Position numbers and translations under genes: made by a program. A stretch of DNA of 33,329 nt from Bacteroidales bacterium (lineage in GTDB: Bacteria > Bacteroidota > Bacteroidia > Bacteroidales > ML635J-15), in the NCBI GenBank assembly GCA_017994175.1, contig JAGOLH010000004.1, positions 71,650 to 104,978 of the forward strand, written 5' to 3'. Below the pieces are notes generated by a model. It was not told where the DNA came from, did not search any database, and worked only from the letters and a program-made list of their open reading frames with translations. This document shows, in pieces, positions 17,714 to 26,037 of this stretch; position 1 is the stretch's first letter, and each line of letters starts with the position of its first letter.

Positions 17714-18733
17714 ATGAAAGATATTATCGGCAGGCTGATAACTGAAATTGAAGCTTATTTACCTGAAAATGCAGTTGAAAATGAAAATTTCCGGTTGAAA
17801 TACCTTTCTAAAAAGGGTGCGATCAGCATATTATTCGACGATTTCAGATTGCTGGCTCCCGACGAAAAAAGGGAGGTTGGTAAAATGCTGAACGAATTGA
17901 AGAACCTTGCCTCATCGAAATTCGAAACCTTTAAAGAACTGTTCGAAAAGCAGCAAACCTCAACGAACAATATCGACGTAACACTTCCGGGTGAACCCGG
18001 CGAAATCGGATCACGCCACCCGGTGTCGCTATTGATAAGCGATATCTGCAGTGTTTTTACCCGTATTGGCTACACATTGAGTCATGGTCCTGAAATTGAA
18101 GATGATGATCATAATTTCGCCCGTCTTAATTTTGCGCCCGACCATCCGGCACGCGACATGCAGGACACGTTTTTTATCACTCCCGACCTGAACATTCTGC
18201 TTCGAACGCATACCTCCTCAGTTCAGGCACATGAGATGCAGGAGATGAAACCACCTATCCGTACTATCTCTCCGGGCAGGGTGTATCGTAACGAAGCCGT
18301 GTCGGCACGTTCGCACTGCCAGTTTCATCAGGTTGAAGGGCTATATATAGATGAGAATGTATCGTTTGCCGATCTCAAACAAACGCTGCTGTATTTTGCC
18401 AAAGAAATGTTTGGCGAGCAAACCCGTATACGCCTGCGCCCTTCGTTTTTCCCCTTTACCGAACCTTCAGCCGAAATGGATGTAAGCTGCACCCTATGCG
18501 GAGGCAAGGGATGTCGTGTTTGTAAGAACACGGGATGGCTCGAAGTACTGGGCTGTGGAATGGTTGACCCCAATGTGTTTGACGCTGCAGGTATCGATTC
18601 GCAGAAATACACCGGGTTTGCATTCGGCATCGGCGTTGAACGAATGGCAATGCTTAAATTTGGAGTGAACGACATTAGATTGTATTTCGAAAACGACCTT
18701 CGGTTCCTGAAACAATTTAAAACAATCTATTAA
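17714..18733 (+). CDS. pheS: Phenylalanine--tRNA ligase alpha subunit
   Basis: A 339-residue class II aminoacyl-tRNA synthetase subunit that charges tRNA-Phe in an alpha2beta2 complex with PheT, which is not in this window. A helical N-terminal region leads into the catalytic domain with HPVSLLISDICSVF, GPEIEDDDHNFARLNF, LLRTHTSSVQAHEM, RVYRNEAVSARSH and GCGMVDPNVF. The C-terminal motif 3 is GFAFGIGVERMAML. Length is normal and no residue looks out of place. Confidence 0.97.
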   Translation: MKDIIGRLITEIEAYLPENAVENENFRLKYLSKKGAISILFDDFRLLAPDEKREVGKMLNELKNLASSKFETFKELFEKQQTSTNNIDVTLPGEPGEIGSRHPVSLLISDICSVFTRIGYTLSHGPEIEDDDHNFARLNFAPDHPARDMQDTFFITPDLNILLRTHTSSVQAHEMQEMKPPIRTISPGRVYRNEAVSARSHCQFHQVEGLYIDENVSFADLKQTLLYFAKEMFGEQTRIRLRPSFFPFTEPSAEMDVSCTLCGGKGCRVCKNTGWLEVLGCGMVDPNVFDAAGIDSQKYTGFAFGIGVERMAMLKFGVNDIRLYFENDLRFLKQFKTIY

Positions 18734-18754
18734 ACAAAAGAATATCGTATTTTT

Positions 18755-18853
18755 AATGTCTGACGTCAAATGTCTGATGTTAAATGTTTATGGTTTCCTC
18801 AAATTACATAAAACATTTTACATTTGACTTCTGACTTTTAACATTTGACATTT
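18755..18853. repeat. Imperfect inverted repeat built of CAAATGT/GTCTGA-type units
   Basis: The left arm (about 18755-18793) contains TGTCTGACGTCAAATGT and TGATGTTAAATGTTTATGG. The right arm (about 18807-18853) contains complementary blocks such as CATAAAACATTTTACATTTGAC, here split as CATAAAACATTTTAC and ATTTGACTTCTGAC, and AACATTTGACATT. The arms can fold into a long imperfect stem and are themselves made of short repeated words. It lies between pheS and the histidine kinase gene. It resembles dispersed intergenic repeats; a role as a pheS terminator is possible. Confidence 0.6.
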
Positions 18854-18928
18854 TTAACTGTTAAACCACATTCGCTCATCTTCCCCAAATTCTTGCTCAG
18901 GCATCTGTTTTTGCATTTACAAATATGG

Positions 18929-18937
18929 TATTTTTGC
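18929..18937 (+). promoter_or_regulatory. Putative -7 element for the Cache histidine kinase gene
   Basis: TATTTTTGC matches TAnnTTTGC exactly, 35 bases upstream of the ATG. A T-rich TGTTT about 18 bases upstream could be a weak -33 element. Confidence 0.4.
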
Positions 18938-18960
18938 ATAAATTTCAATGAAGATGTCCT

Positions 18961-18965
18961 GGAGG
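18961..18965 (+). promoter_or_regulatory. Shine-Dalgarno sequence that fixes the kinase start
   Basis: GGAGG lies seven bases before ATG 18973. Strong Shine-Dalgarno sites are uncommon in Bacteroidetes, where A-rich leaders are the rule, so this supports the chosen start. Confidence 0.55.
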
Positions 18966-18972
18966 TATTTTT

Positions 18973-21066
18973 ATGAAGCCATTTTTTTCGAATATTTCGT
19001 ATAAGTTCAAAGTTATTATTCCGCTGATAATAAGCATTGTTCTGTCCATAGTGGTTGTTACCTTGTTCTCGGTTCAGAAATCGCGCGAAAATATCCGTAA
19101 GTCGATGGAGAACTATTTAAGTCTTGAAGTTCAAACCGTAAAGAAAATGTTTGAAAGAGAGAAGGCTTTGAAGACCGAAAAAGCCATTACCGGAATGAAA
19201 GTGGCTCATACCATTTTTTATTCCAATACCTTAACTATCACCGGAAATGACTATACTATTGAAGCAGAAAACCAGCTTACAGGCACCAAACATGATGAAG
19301 AACTGCAGACATGGTTTTTGGATGGGGAATCACTGAACGGAGAAAGCGCATTTGTCGATACGGTGCAATACATTTTAGGAGGGACGGTTACCGTTTTTCA
19401 GAAAATGGATTCCGGTTTTGTGAGAATTGCAACCAATGTACTGAAAACCGATGGTTCAAGGGCAACCGGTACATTTATCCCCTTCGGATCGCCTGTAGTT
19501 GAGGCTGTGATGAAAGGCGAAACCTATGTGGGCAGGGCTTTTGTGGTGAACGACTGGTATGCTTCGGTGTATGAACCCATTGTTGTGAACAACGAAATAG
19601 CAGGTATGCTGTATGTGGGGAATAAGGAGAAAGATATCAGCGAATTGAGAGTGGCACTCAAAAGCCTGAAAATTGGAAAATCCGGCTACGTTTATGTATT
19701 TGACGAAGATGGGAATGTGCTGATACACCCTGAGAACGAGGGGAAAAACTTTGCGAGAGAGACCTTTTTCGGTGAAATGACGAAAAATAAAAAAGGGTTG
19801 ATCCGGTATTCCTACGATGGAAACATGCGCTTGTCGGCTTACGATTATTTCGATGATTTCAAGCTGTATATTGTGGCGACCATTAACGAAAAAGAAGAAA
19901 CAAAACAACAGATCAACAATATTATTCTTTCTTCGTCGGTTATCACTTTTCTGATAATCCTTATACTCTCGGTGTTTGTTTACAGTATCACGGCCAAAAG
20001 CATTAAAAGGTTTTCGGAAAAACTGGAACAAACCGACAAAAATCTGCTATCGGCAAAAGAAGCTTTAAAGCAATCGGAAGACAGGTTTAAAACCTTGTTC
20101 GACAATACAGCAGACGAAATTTTTGTTACCGATGCCGATGAAAACATCATCGAAATTAATACAGCCGCATGCAAAACTTTGGGGTATTCGCGAGATGAAC
20201 TGCTTTCGATGAAAATGCATGAGATTAAAACTCCCAAATTTGCAATGTATGTCGACTCAAACCGGAAAAAGATTTTCAAACTGGGTAAATACACTTTCGA
20301 GACAGAACATCTCACCAAATCGGGCGAAGTGCTTCAGGTGGAGATGAAAAGCCGTCTGATTGAATATGGCAACGACAAACTTATTCTGAGCATTTCGCGA
20401 AACCTTTCGGAACGAAAAGAACTCGAGCGTAAAATTCTGAGTGTCGTTATCCAGACAGAAGAAAGAGAACGCGAACGTTTTTCGAAAGATATGCACGACG
20501 GTTTGGGCCCCCTGCTTTCCACCATAAAACTGTATGTGAACGAATTGGTAAACGACGAAGTGGATGCCGACGAAAAAAATAAAATGGTCAAATACACCAA
20601 CGAACTTATCGATGAAGCCATTTCGAGTACACGGACCATTTCGAACAACCTGATGCCCCGGGTAATACATGAATATGGTCTGGAGAAAGCTGTTGAGTCG
20701 TTCTGTAACAAAGTAAATAAGACCAATAAAATAAATATTGATTTCAAATTTTCAGGGATCGACCGCAGTCTCGATAAGAATGTAGAATTGATACTCTTCC
20801 GTGTTATCAGTGAGCTTATCAACAATACACTGAAGCATGCAAAAGCAAAGAATGTCGCAATCGATCTTGAAAAGAACGAAAATAAAATCCGGCTGCATTT
20901 TAAAGATGATGGAGTTGGATTCGATGTTCAGAACATCATGAACAATAAAAGCACCGGTATGGGCTTGAAGAATATTATCAGCCGTATCCGTTCCATCAAC
21001 GGGAATTGCAGCTTTTTCAGCGAACTCAACAAAGGATTCAAAATCGACATTGAGATAGATGTTTAA
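18973..21066 (+). CDS. Membrane sensor histidine kinase (Cache-PAS-HisKA_3-HATPase)
   Basis: A 697-residue NarX/DegS-type kinase. The first membrane segment is residues 14-33. An extracytoplasmic Cache 3/Cache 2-like sensor domain (about 35-310) contains GGTVTVFQKMDSGFVRIAT and GETYVGRAFVVNDWYASVYEP. The second membrane segment is 315-338, the PAS domain about 368-480, and the HisKA_3 helix has phospho-acceptor H508 (SKDMHDGLGPLLST). The ATPase has N box ELINNTLKHA and G boxes DDGVGFD and GMGLKNI. Cache domains of this kind bind small extracellular molecules; the ligand is unknown. Its partner is the NarL-type regulator 59 bases downstream. Confidence 0.9.
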   Translation: MKPFFSNISYKFKVIIPLIISIVLSIVVVTLFSVQKSRENIRKSMENYLSLEVQTVKKMFEREKALKTEKAITGMKVAHTIFYSNTLTITGNDYTIEAENQLTGTKHDEELQTWFLDGESLNGESAFVDTVQYILGGTVTVFQKMDSGFVRIATNVLKTDGSRATGTFIPFGSPVVEAVMKGETYVGRAFVVNDWYASVYEPIVVNNEIAGMLYVGNKEKDISELRVALKSLKIGKSGYVYVFDEDGNVLIHPENEGKNFARETFFGEMTKNKKGLIRYSYDGNMRLSAYDYFDDFKLYIVATINEKEETKQQINNIILSSSVITFLIILILSVFVYSITAKSIKRFSEKLEQTDKNLLSAKEALKQSEDRFKTLFDNTADEIFVTDADENIIEINTAACKTLGYSRDELLSMKMHEIKTPKFAMYVDSNRKKIFKLGKYTFETEHLTKSGEVLQVEMKSRLIEYGNDKLILSISRNLSERKELERKILSVVIQTEERERERFSKDMHDGLGPLLSTIKLYVNELVNDEVDADEKNKMVKYTNELIDEAISSTRTISNNLMPRVIHEYGLEKAVESFCNKVNKTNKINIDFKFSGIDRSLDKNVELILFRVISELINNTLKHAKAKNVAIDLEKNENKIRLHFKDDGVGFDVQNIMNNKSTGMGLKNIISRIRSINGNCSFFSELNKGFKIDIEIDV

Positions 21067-21090
21067 GGGCAGGGGTGCATATCCCTTAAA
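21062..21090 (+). repeat. Hairpin between kinase and regulator genes
   Basis: TTTAAGGG (21062-21069) and CCCTTAAA (21083-21090) are exact complements around a 13-base loop, starting at the kinase stop codon. No T run follows. It may partly terminate transcription or protect the 3' end. Confidence 0.5.
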
Positions 21091-21094
21091 ATGA

Positions 21095-21102
21095 TATATT
21101 TG
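21095..21102 (+). promoter_or_regulatory. Possible internal -7 element before the NarL-type regulator
   Basis: TATATTTG matches TAnnTTTG and lies 23 bases upstream of the regulator ATG, but there is no TTTG at the -33 position. Confidence 0.25.
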
Positions 21103-21125
21103 TTACTTATTCAATTCTTGAGTAT

Positions 21126-21773
21126 ATGGATGAATTGGTAAAAATGATAATTGTCGACGACCACGAGATTTTTCGCAATGGTCTGAAAATGGTTTTAGGG
21201 AAGCTTAAATATGTCCAATTGGTGGGAGAAGCCTCGAACGGAATGGAGTTTCTTGAAATCCTCCGAAAAACTCCAGCCGATATTGTTCTCATGGATATCG
21301 AAATGCCGGTGATGAACGGGATCGAAGCCACCGAGAAAGCCATCAGTCAGTTTCCTGGGTTGAAAATCATTGCCCTTACAATGTTTACCGACGACGACTA
21401 CATTCAAAGTATGATGGATGCAGGAGTAAAAGGCTTTCTCATTAAAAATGTAAACAAAGAAACTCTCGACAGGGCAATAAAGACGGTGTATATGGGCGGA
21501 AATTATTATTCAGAAGAATTGTTCAACTTTTTTACCAAACAAATCAGCAAAGAAGAACCTGTATCGAAAACCGATTTTAAACTTACCCGCCGCGAAAAAG
21601 AGATACTGCAACTGCTTGCGGAAGGCCTAAGCAACAAACAAATTGCCGATAAACTGTTCGTAAGCGAACGCACCATTGTGGGGCACAAATCGAACCTGCT
21701 GCTGAAAACTGGGTGTAAATCTACTATAAGTCTTCTCTCCTACGCAATTAAAAACAAACTAGTGGTGATATAA
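21126..21773 (+). CDS. NarL/FixJ-family response regulator (receiver + LuxR-type HTH)
   Basis: A 215-residue DNA-binding response regulator. The receiver (residues 5-122) has the acidic pair D11/D12, phospho-acceptor D57 (VLMDIEMP), Thr in LTMFTDDDY and Lys in GFLIKNV. A LuxR-type helix-turn-helix occupies about 150-210 (LTRREKEILQLLAEGLSN, KQIADKLFVSERTIVGHKS). It is the expected partner of the HisKA_3 kinase just upstream. Targets are unknown. It is the only DNA-binding regulator in the right half of the window, so it is a candidate regulator for nearby genes, including the hydrogenase cluster. Confidence 0.93.
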   Translation: MDELVKMIIVDDHEIFRNGLKMVLGKLKYVQLVGEASNGMEFLEILRKTPADIVLMDIEMPVMNGIEATEKAISQFPGLKIIALTMFTDDDYIQSMMDAGVKGFLIKNVNKETLDRAIKTVYMGGNYYSEELFNFFTKQISKEEPVSKTDFKLTRREKEILQLLAEGLSNKQIADKLFVSERTIVGHKSNLLLKTGCKSTISLLSYAIKNKLVVI

Positions 21774-21958
21774 TTAATCAAAATAATTTTTCATTTATTT
21801 CTCAGATTTATAGTAAGTATCTTAACCTCATTTCAAGAGATTTAAAAACGATGATTTTCTGATTGAAATCACAATAATTTAAACCCAAATTTGTTAATAC
21901 GATAGCGTTAAATAAAATAAATCAATTTGACACTGAACGGTTAAACCCATCTTTTTTA

Positions 21959-22543
21959 ATGAAAATACTAGTACTACTTATGGTTGTTCTGTGCGAATGT
22001 ATCTCATCAGCAATAGCACAAACAAATTTTTACGACCAACTTGCTGATTCGGCTTATGTTTTAACAAAGCAGAATGTTAGATACGATCCATCCTATGTTG
22101 TGATTGCCTACCCAAACGGAGATGTTCCTGCGAATAAAGGTGTATGTACCGATGTTATTGTTCGTGCCTACCGCAAATTGGGGATAGACCTACAGAAAGA
22201 GGTTCATGTCGATATGGTGGCAAATTTTGATCAGTACCCCAAAATTTGGGGACTTAGTAAACCAGACCCGAACATCGATCACAGAAGAGTGCAAAACCTC
22301 ATGACATTTTTTTCGAGAAAAGGAACGGTTCTTAAAAACAGCATAGTTCCTGAAGACTATTCTCCCGGTGATATTGTTTGCTGGAATTTGGATGGTAAAG
22401 CCACACACATTGGTATAGTATCTAAAAGGAGATCAATCGATGGGAAACGGAATTTAATTATTCATAACATCGGCGAAGGGCAAATATTGGAAGATTGCTT
22501 GTTTAAATGGAAAATTATAGGACATTACCGCTATAAAAAGTAA
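21959..22543 (+). CDS. DUF1287 family exported protein, copy 2
   Basis: A 194-residue protein with a signal peptide (ILVLLMVVLCECISSAIAQ) and a DUF1287 domain. It is about 70% identical by eye to the protein at 5992-6585, including the likely catalytic GVCTD, THIGIVS and IIHNIGEGQ blocks. Unlike copy 1, which follows porZ, this copy stands alone, with 185 bases upstream and 454 bases downstream free of genes. It is probably a periplasmic cell-wall-type amidase or peptidase, but function is unproven. Confidence 0.85.
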   Translation: MKILVLLMVVLCECISSAIAQTNFYDQLADSAYVLTKQNVRYDPSYVVIAYPNGDVPANKGVCTDVIVRAYRKLGIDLQKEVHVDMVANFDQYPKIWGLSKPDPNIDHRRVQNLMTFFSRKGTVLKNSIVPEDYSPGDIVCWNLDGKATHIGIVSKRRSIDGKRNLIIHNIGEGQILEDCLFKWKIIGHYRYKK

Positions 22544-22997
22544 CAGAATTCATTAAATCATTTTACGTCAGATAAATTCTGTGCATGAAAAACTGATACG
22601 CTGTAAGAAAAAATATAAGCCTCAAAATCAAAATGTATTAAATACCAAATGAGGCTACATCCATTGATTAATGATTTCATTAATAATTAATCGGATAATT
22701 GGGGAATAAATCGTGCACCCGTCCTAAAAAGGAACCTACTTAATACATCTACAACCATTACTATCAAAGGAATTTAACTGTTTTCAGCAAGCTATTATTA
22801 TTTATTAATACAATTATTTCGCGCTAAATACTTCCTAAAAGTACTGGTTTTTACTCAAAACCCTTCTCATTATTACATCCGAAAATCAGTAATAAGCTAC
22901 TTTAAAATTTGCATATCGCGCTAATACTTTTACCATAGAAATTGAAGCGAAAAAAACGGAAACAATAAGTTAGGTAAACCAATAAAAAATTAAAGTC
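22544..22997. other. 454-base AT-rich gap before the hydrogenase cluster
   Basis: I see no convincing gene here. It holds a short palindrome (22667-22684), a loose GCCTCA...TGAGGC pair with a long loop, and a weak promoter-like arrangement (TTTA at 22901-22904, then TACTTTTA at 22925-22932, spacer 20). As the only long non-coding stretch in the window, directly upstream of the H2 cluster, it is the likely site of that cluster's promoter and operators. Confidence 0.5.
22667..22684. repeat. Short perfect inverted repeat upstream of the hydrogenase cluster
   Basis: ATTAATGA-TT-TCATTAAT: 8-base arms with a 2-base centre, followed by a further ATTAAT. The symmetry would suit a dimeric regulator, but in AT-rich DNA it may be chance. 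Confidence 0.35.
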
Positions 22998-23495
22998 ATG
23001 AAAACAACAAAAAAAGTTTTAATCGTAGACGATGACATCGACGTAATCACAGTGCTGGAAACCATCTTAAAAAAAGAAGGTTACACAGTAATTTCGGCAA
23101 ACGACAAGGTAGAAGGTAAAAAACTGGCTCTGGCCGAAAGACCCGACCTTGCAATTCTTGACGTGATGATGACCACACATTACGAAGGTTTTGAACTTGC
23201 CAAAGATCTTATCGAAGATCCAAAACTTGCCGGAATGAAAGTACTGATGCAATCATCGATAGATCTGATTACAACCACCAATTCGAGTGTTCAGGCAATG
23301 GCACGCGAATACCGCAAAGACCCCAGCTACAGGGAACTGCAGGTGCTGCTGATAAAAGACATCTTGTCGAACAACGCAGGCGTTGACTACAGGGCTGAAA
23401 ACGGCGAATCGATTTGGCTTCCGGTTGACGGATTCCTGAGAAAACCGGTTGATGCAGCCAGATTGCTGCCTGAAATCAACAGGGTTTTATCGTAG
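22998..23495 (+). CDS. Stand-alone response regulator receiver with extended loop
   Basis: A 165-residue single-domain receiver with no output domain. It has D11-D13, phospho-acceptor D55 (LAILDVMM), Ser in LMQSSIDL and the conserved Lys K149 in GFLRKPVD. Receivers are normally about 120 residues; here about 45 extra residues lie between the Ser and Lys positions and include GESIWLPVD. The receiver at 29788 has a shorter version of the same insertion. As first gene of the H2 cluster it may take phosphate from the hydrogenase-like kinase and act by protein contact. Confidence 0.88.
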   Translation: MKTTKKVLIVDDDIDVITVLETILKKEGYTVISANDKVEGKKLALAERPDLAILDVMMTTHYEGFELAKDLIEDPKLAGMKVLMQSSIDLITTTNSSVQAMAREYRKDPSYRELQVLLIKDILSNNAGVDYRAENGESIWLPVDGFLRKPVDAARLLPEINRVLS

Positions 23496-23509
23496 AAGAA
23501 CTTCCATCC

Positions 23510-23557
23510 GGGGCAGACACAACTTGGTAAGCAGCAACTGCTGCTTATCATGGCCCC
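23510..23557 (+). promoter_or_regulatory. Strong intercistronic RNA hairpin between receiver and hydrogenase genes
   Basis: TGGTAAGCAGCA (23525-23536) and TGCTGCTTATCA (23539-23550) pair over 12 positions (one G-T) around a 2-base centre. An outer GGGGC/GCCCC pair (23510-23514 with 23553-23557) closes the structure. No T run follows, so it is not a standard terminator. It could be an mRNA-processing or stability element, or an attenuator. Confidence 0.6.
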
Positions 23558-23598
23558 ATATAAGCAGAGATTCATTCAAAGATTAAAACCAGATAGAA

Positions 23599-24069
23599 AT
23601 GAAAAAAAATGTTGAAGCAATATTGAACGAACACCCCAATGCAGGCCGCGATAGTTTAATTCCCATCCTACAGGAAATACAGAACGAAGAAGGCTATATT
23701 TCGGAAAATGCAGTTATTAAAGTTGGAGAATATTTGCAAATACCTTCCAGTAAAATATTTGGTGTTGCAACATTCTACAATCAATTCCGGTTCCGTCCTT
23801 TAGGTAAATTCCACATTCAGGTTTGCCGGGGAACAGCTTGCCATGTGCTGGGGTCGAAAACGGTTCTCGAAGAACTTGAAAAGAAATTAAAAATAAAAGC
23901 CGGACAAACCACAAGCGATGGCAAATTCAGCATCGAAGTTGTTGCATGTATAGGAGCTTGCGGATTGGCACCGGTAATCTCAATAAACGGTGAATTTTAT
24001 GCCAAGGTAACCACGAAGGCAATTAACGACATTATCGATTCATATAAAAATCAGGAGGCTTCAATATGA
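23599..24069 (+). CDS. hndA: [FeFe]-hydrogenase subunit HydC/HndA (NuoE-like, [2Fe-2S])
   Basis: A 156-residue thioredoxin-like [2Fe-2S] protein of the NuoE family. The cluster cysteines are in CRGTACHVLGS and CIGACGLAPV. In soluble NAD(P)-linked [FeFe] hydrogenases this subunit passes electrons within the diaphorase part next to the FMN subunit. It overlaps the next gene by four bases (ATGA, 24066-24069). NuoE of complex I is the alternative, but the following genes encode a hydrogenase and no other nuo genes are present. Confidence 0.92.
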   Translation: MKKNVEAILNEHPNAGRDSLIPILQEIQNEEGYISENAVIKVGEYLQIPSSKIFGVATFYNQFRFRPLGKFHIQVCRGTACHVLGSKTVLEELEKKLKIKAGQTTSDGKFSIEVVACIGACGLAPVISINGEFYAKVTTKAINDIIDSYKNQEASI

Positions 24070-26018
24070 CGGCAACAAAATTTGTGAACAAAGATTTCCT
24101 TACCAAGGAAGTGCTTAAAAAGTTCGATAAAGGTCAGCCCTCAGCAGAAACTGCAAAACGGCTTGCCACAATACGAAACGAAAAGAATCAGAAACCGGTG
24201 ATCTTCATTGGGGCGGGAACATGTGGGCTAGGTGCCGGAGCAGGTAAAACCATAGTAGCAACAAAAAAATATCTGCTTAACACAGGAATCGACGCCGATA
24301 TTATAGAAACAGGTTGCATCGGGTTGTGTGCTGCAGAACCCCTGCTTGATGTGCAGCTTCCGGGATTCAATAGAATTTCGTTCCGAAATGTTACTGAAGA
24401 TAAAGTAGAATCAATACTGAATTCGGTTTTTTCAAAAAAACTCCCTTCAGAACCCGCCCTGGTTCAATTCAGATCGGAGGGCTCCAATGTTTGGGACAAT
24501 GTCTCGTTCATGGAAGACCATCCATTCTTCGGTCCACAAATAAGACTGGTTCTGAAAAACTGCGGTATAATCAATCCTGAAAGTATTGAAGAATATATAG
24601 CACGTGGTGGTTATACCGGTTTTCTGAATATTATTCATCATTACAAACCCGTTGAGGTCTGCGATTTAATAGAAAAAAGCGGTTTGCGGGGCCGTGGCGG
24701 AGGCGGGTTCCCAACAGGTAAAAAATGGAGATTCGCTTTTAATACCGAAGCCGATCAAAAGTACTTAATCTGCAATGCTGACGAAGGCGATCCGGGTGCG
24801 TTTATGGACCGCGCGGTAATCGAGGGCGATCCACATCGTTTGATTGAAGGTATGGCAGTAGCAGCTTATGCTATCGGAGCAACGAAAGCATACGTTTATA
24901 TCCGTGCAGAATATCCTCTGGCAATCAAGAGGCTGCAAATTGCTCTTCAGGATGCTAGGGCATTCGGGTTACTCGGTAAGAATATTTTCGGTACCGGAAT
25001 CGACTTCGACATGAAATTAAAAATGGGTGCCGGTGCATTTGTTTGCGGCGAAGAAACTGCTTTGATAGCTTCTATCGAAGGAAAGCGCGGTATGCCTAGT
25101 CCGCGACCTCCATTCCCTGCAGTAAGCGGTTTATTCCGTAAGCCTACTATTATTAATAATGTGGAAACCTTGTCGAATATCCCCGAAATTATATCTCGTG
25201 GCGCCGATTGGTTTGCTTCTATCGGAACTACTACCAGCAAAGGCACTAAGGTATTTGCTCTTTCAGGGAAAGTTGCACTGACCGGACTTGTTGAAATTGT
25301 AATGGGAACCTCTATTCGCGATATAATATTTACCATAGGAGGAGGGATAAAAAACAATAAAAAATTTAAAGCCGTACAAATTGGCGGCCCTTCGGGCGGT
25401 TGCATCACCGAGCAAAACCTTGATATACAGATCGATTACGAATCGCTTATTAACGCCGGTGCCATGATGGGTTCCGGAGGGCTCGTTGTTATGGACGAAG
25501 ACAACTGCATGGTGGATGTGGCAAAATTTTTTATGGATTTCATCCAGCGCGAAAGCTGCGGGAAATGTATCCCCTGCCGTGAAGGAACTAAAAGAATGCT
25601 TGAAATACTTGAAAGTATTACCCATAAACCGACCAATTCAAATCAATACGATGCCCTCGAAAGATTCAAAGGAATTCTTCAACTGGAACGTCTCGGAAAA
25701 GTTATTAAAGACACTTCACTGTGCGGACTCGGTCAAACGGCTCCCAACCCGGTGTTGAGTACCTTAAAATGGTTCAGGGAAGAGTACGAAGCTCATATTT
25801 TTGAAAGGAAATGTCCTTCGGGTGTTTGTACTGAATTGAGAACTTTCCGCATTGATGTTGAAAAATGTACGGGTTGCACAGTATGTGCAAAAAAATGCCC
25901 GACTAACGCCATAATTGGAACAGCCAAATCTCCTCACTTTATTATTGACAGTAAGTGTATCGGGTGCGGCAGTTGCGAACAGGTTTGTAAGTTCGGAGCT
26001 GTTATTTTAAATGACTAA
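24066..26018 (+). CDS. hndC: [FeFe]-hydrogenase subunit HydB/HndC (NuoF-like NAD(P)/FMN subunit)
   Basis: A 650-residue protein. Residues about 40-125 are a thioredoxin-like [2Fe-2S] domain (GAGTCGLGAGA, TGCIGLCAAEP), equivalent to a fused HndB. The NuoF core follows with GRGGGGFPTGKKW and NADEGDPGAFMDR for FMN and NAD(P) binding, and ESCGKCIPCREGTKRM for its [4Fe-4S] cluster. A two-cluster ferredoxin ends the protein (CTGCTVCAKKCP, CIGCGSCEQVCK). A Shine-Dalgarno AGGAGG at 24053-24058 supports the start. This subunit carries the site where NAD(P) and ferredoxin electrons meet in bifurcating hydrogenases. Confidence 0.94.
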   Translation: MTATKFVNKDFLTKEVLKKFDKGQPSAETAKRLATIRNEKNQKPVIFIGAGTCGLGAGAGKTIVATKKYLLNTGIDADIIETGCIGLCAAEPLLDVQLPGFNRISFRNVTEDKVESILNSVFSKKLPSEPALVQFRSEGSNVWDNVSFMEDHPFFGPQIRLVLKNCGIINPESIEEYIARGGYTGFLNIIHHYKPVEVCDLIEKSGLRGRGGGGFPTGKKWRFAFNTEADQKYLICNADEGDPGAFMDRAVIEGDPHRLIEGMAVAAYAIGATKAYVYIRAEYPLAIKRLQIALQDARAFGLLGKNIFGTGIDFDMKLKMGAGAFVCGEETALIASIEGKRGMPSPRPPFPAVSGLFRKPTIINNVETLSNIPEIISRGADWFASIGTTTSKGTKVFALSGKVALTGLVEIVMGTSIRDIIFTIGGGIKNNKKFKAVQIGGPSGGCITEQNLDIQIDYESLINAGAMMGSGGLVVMDEDNCMVDVAKFFMDFIQRESCGKCIPCREGTKRMLEILESITHKPTNSNQYDALERFKGILQLERLGKVIKDTSLCGLGQTAPNPVLSTLKWFREEYEAHIFERKCPSGVCTELRTFRIDVEKCTGCTVCAKKCPTNAIIGTAKSPHFIIDSKCIGCGSCEQVCKFGAVILND

Positions 26019-26037
26019 TCACTAAAAAATTCACAAA

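Noticed and set aside
19456-20031. 191-codon minus-strand frame
   Set aside because: Antisense to the Cache kinase, whose domains are unambiguous; the frame has no recognisable motif.
22620-22657. GCCTCA...TGAGGC pair as a terminator of the second DUF1287 gene
   Set aside because: The loop is about 25 bases and no T run follows.
22900-22935. Sigma54 promoter upstream of the hydrogenase cluster
   Set aside because: A TTGC-like -12 is present but no GG lies at the required distance upstream.
23599-26018. Complex I NuoE/NuoF
   Set aside because: The genes lead directly into a catalytic [FeFe] hydrogenase, HydB has fused N- and C-terminal FeS domains, and no membrane nuo genes are present.
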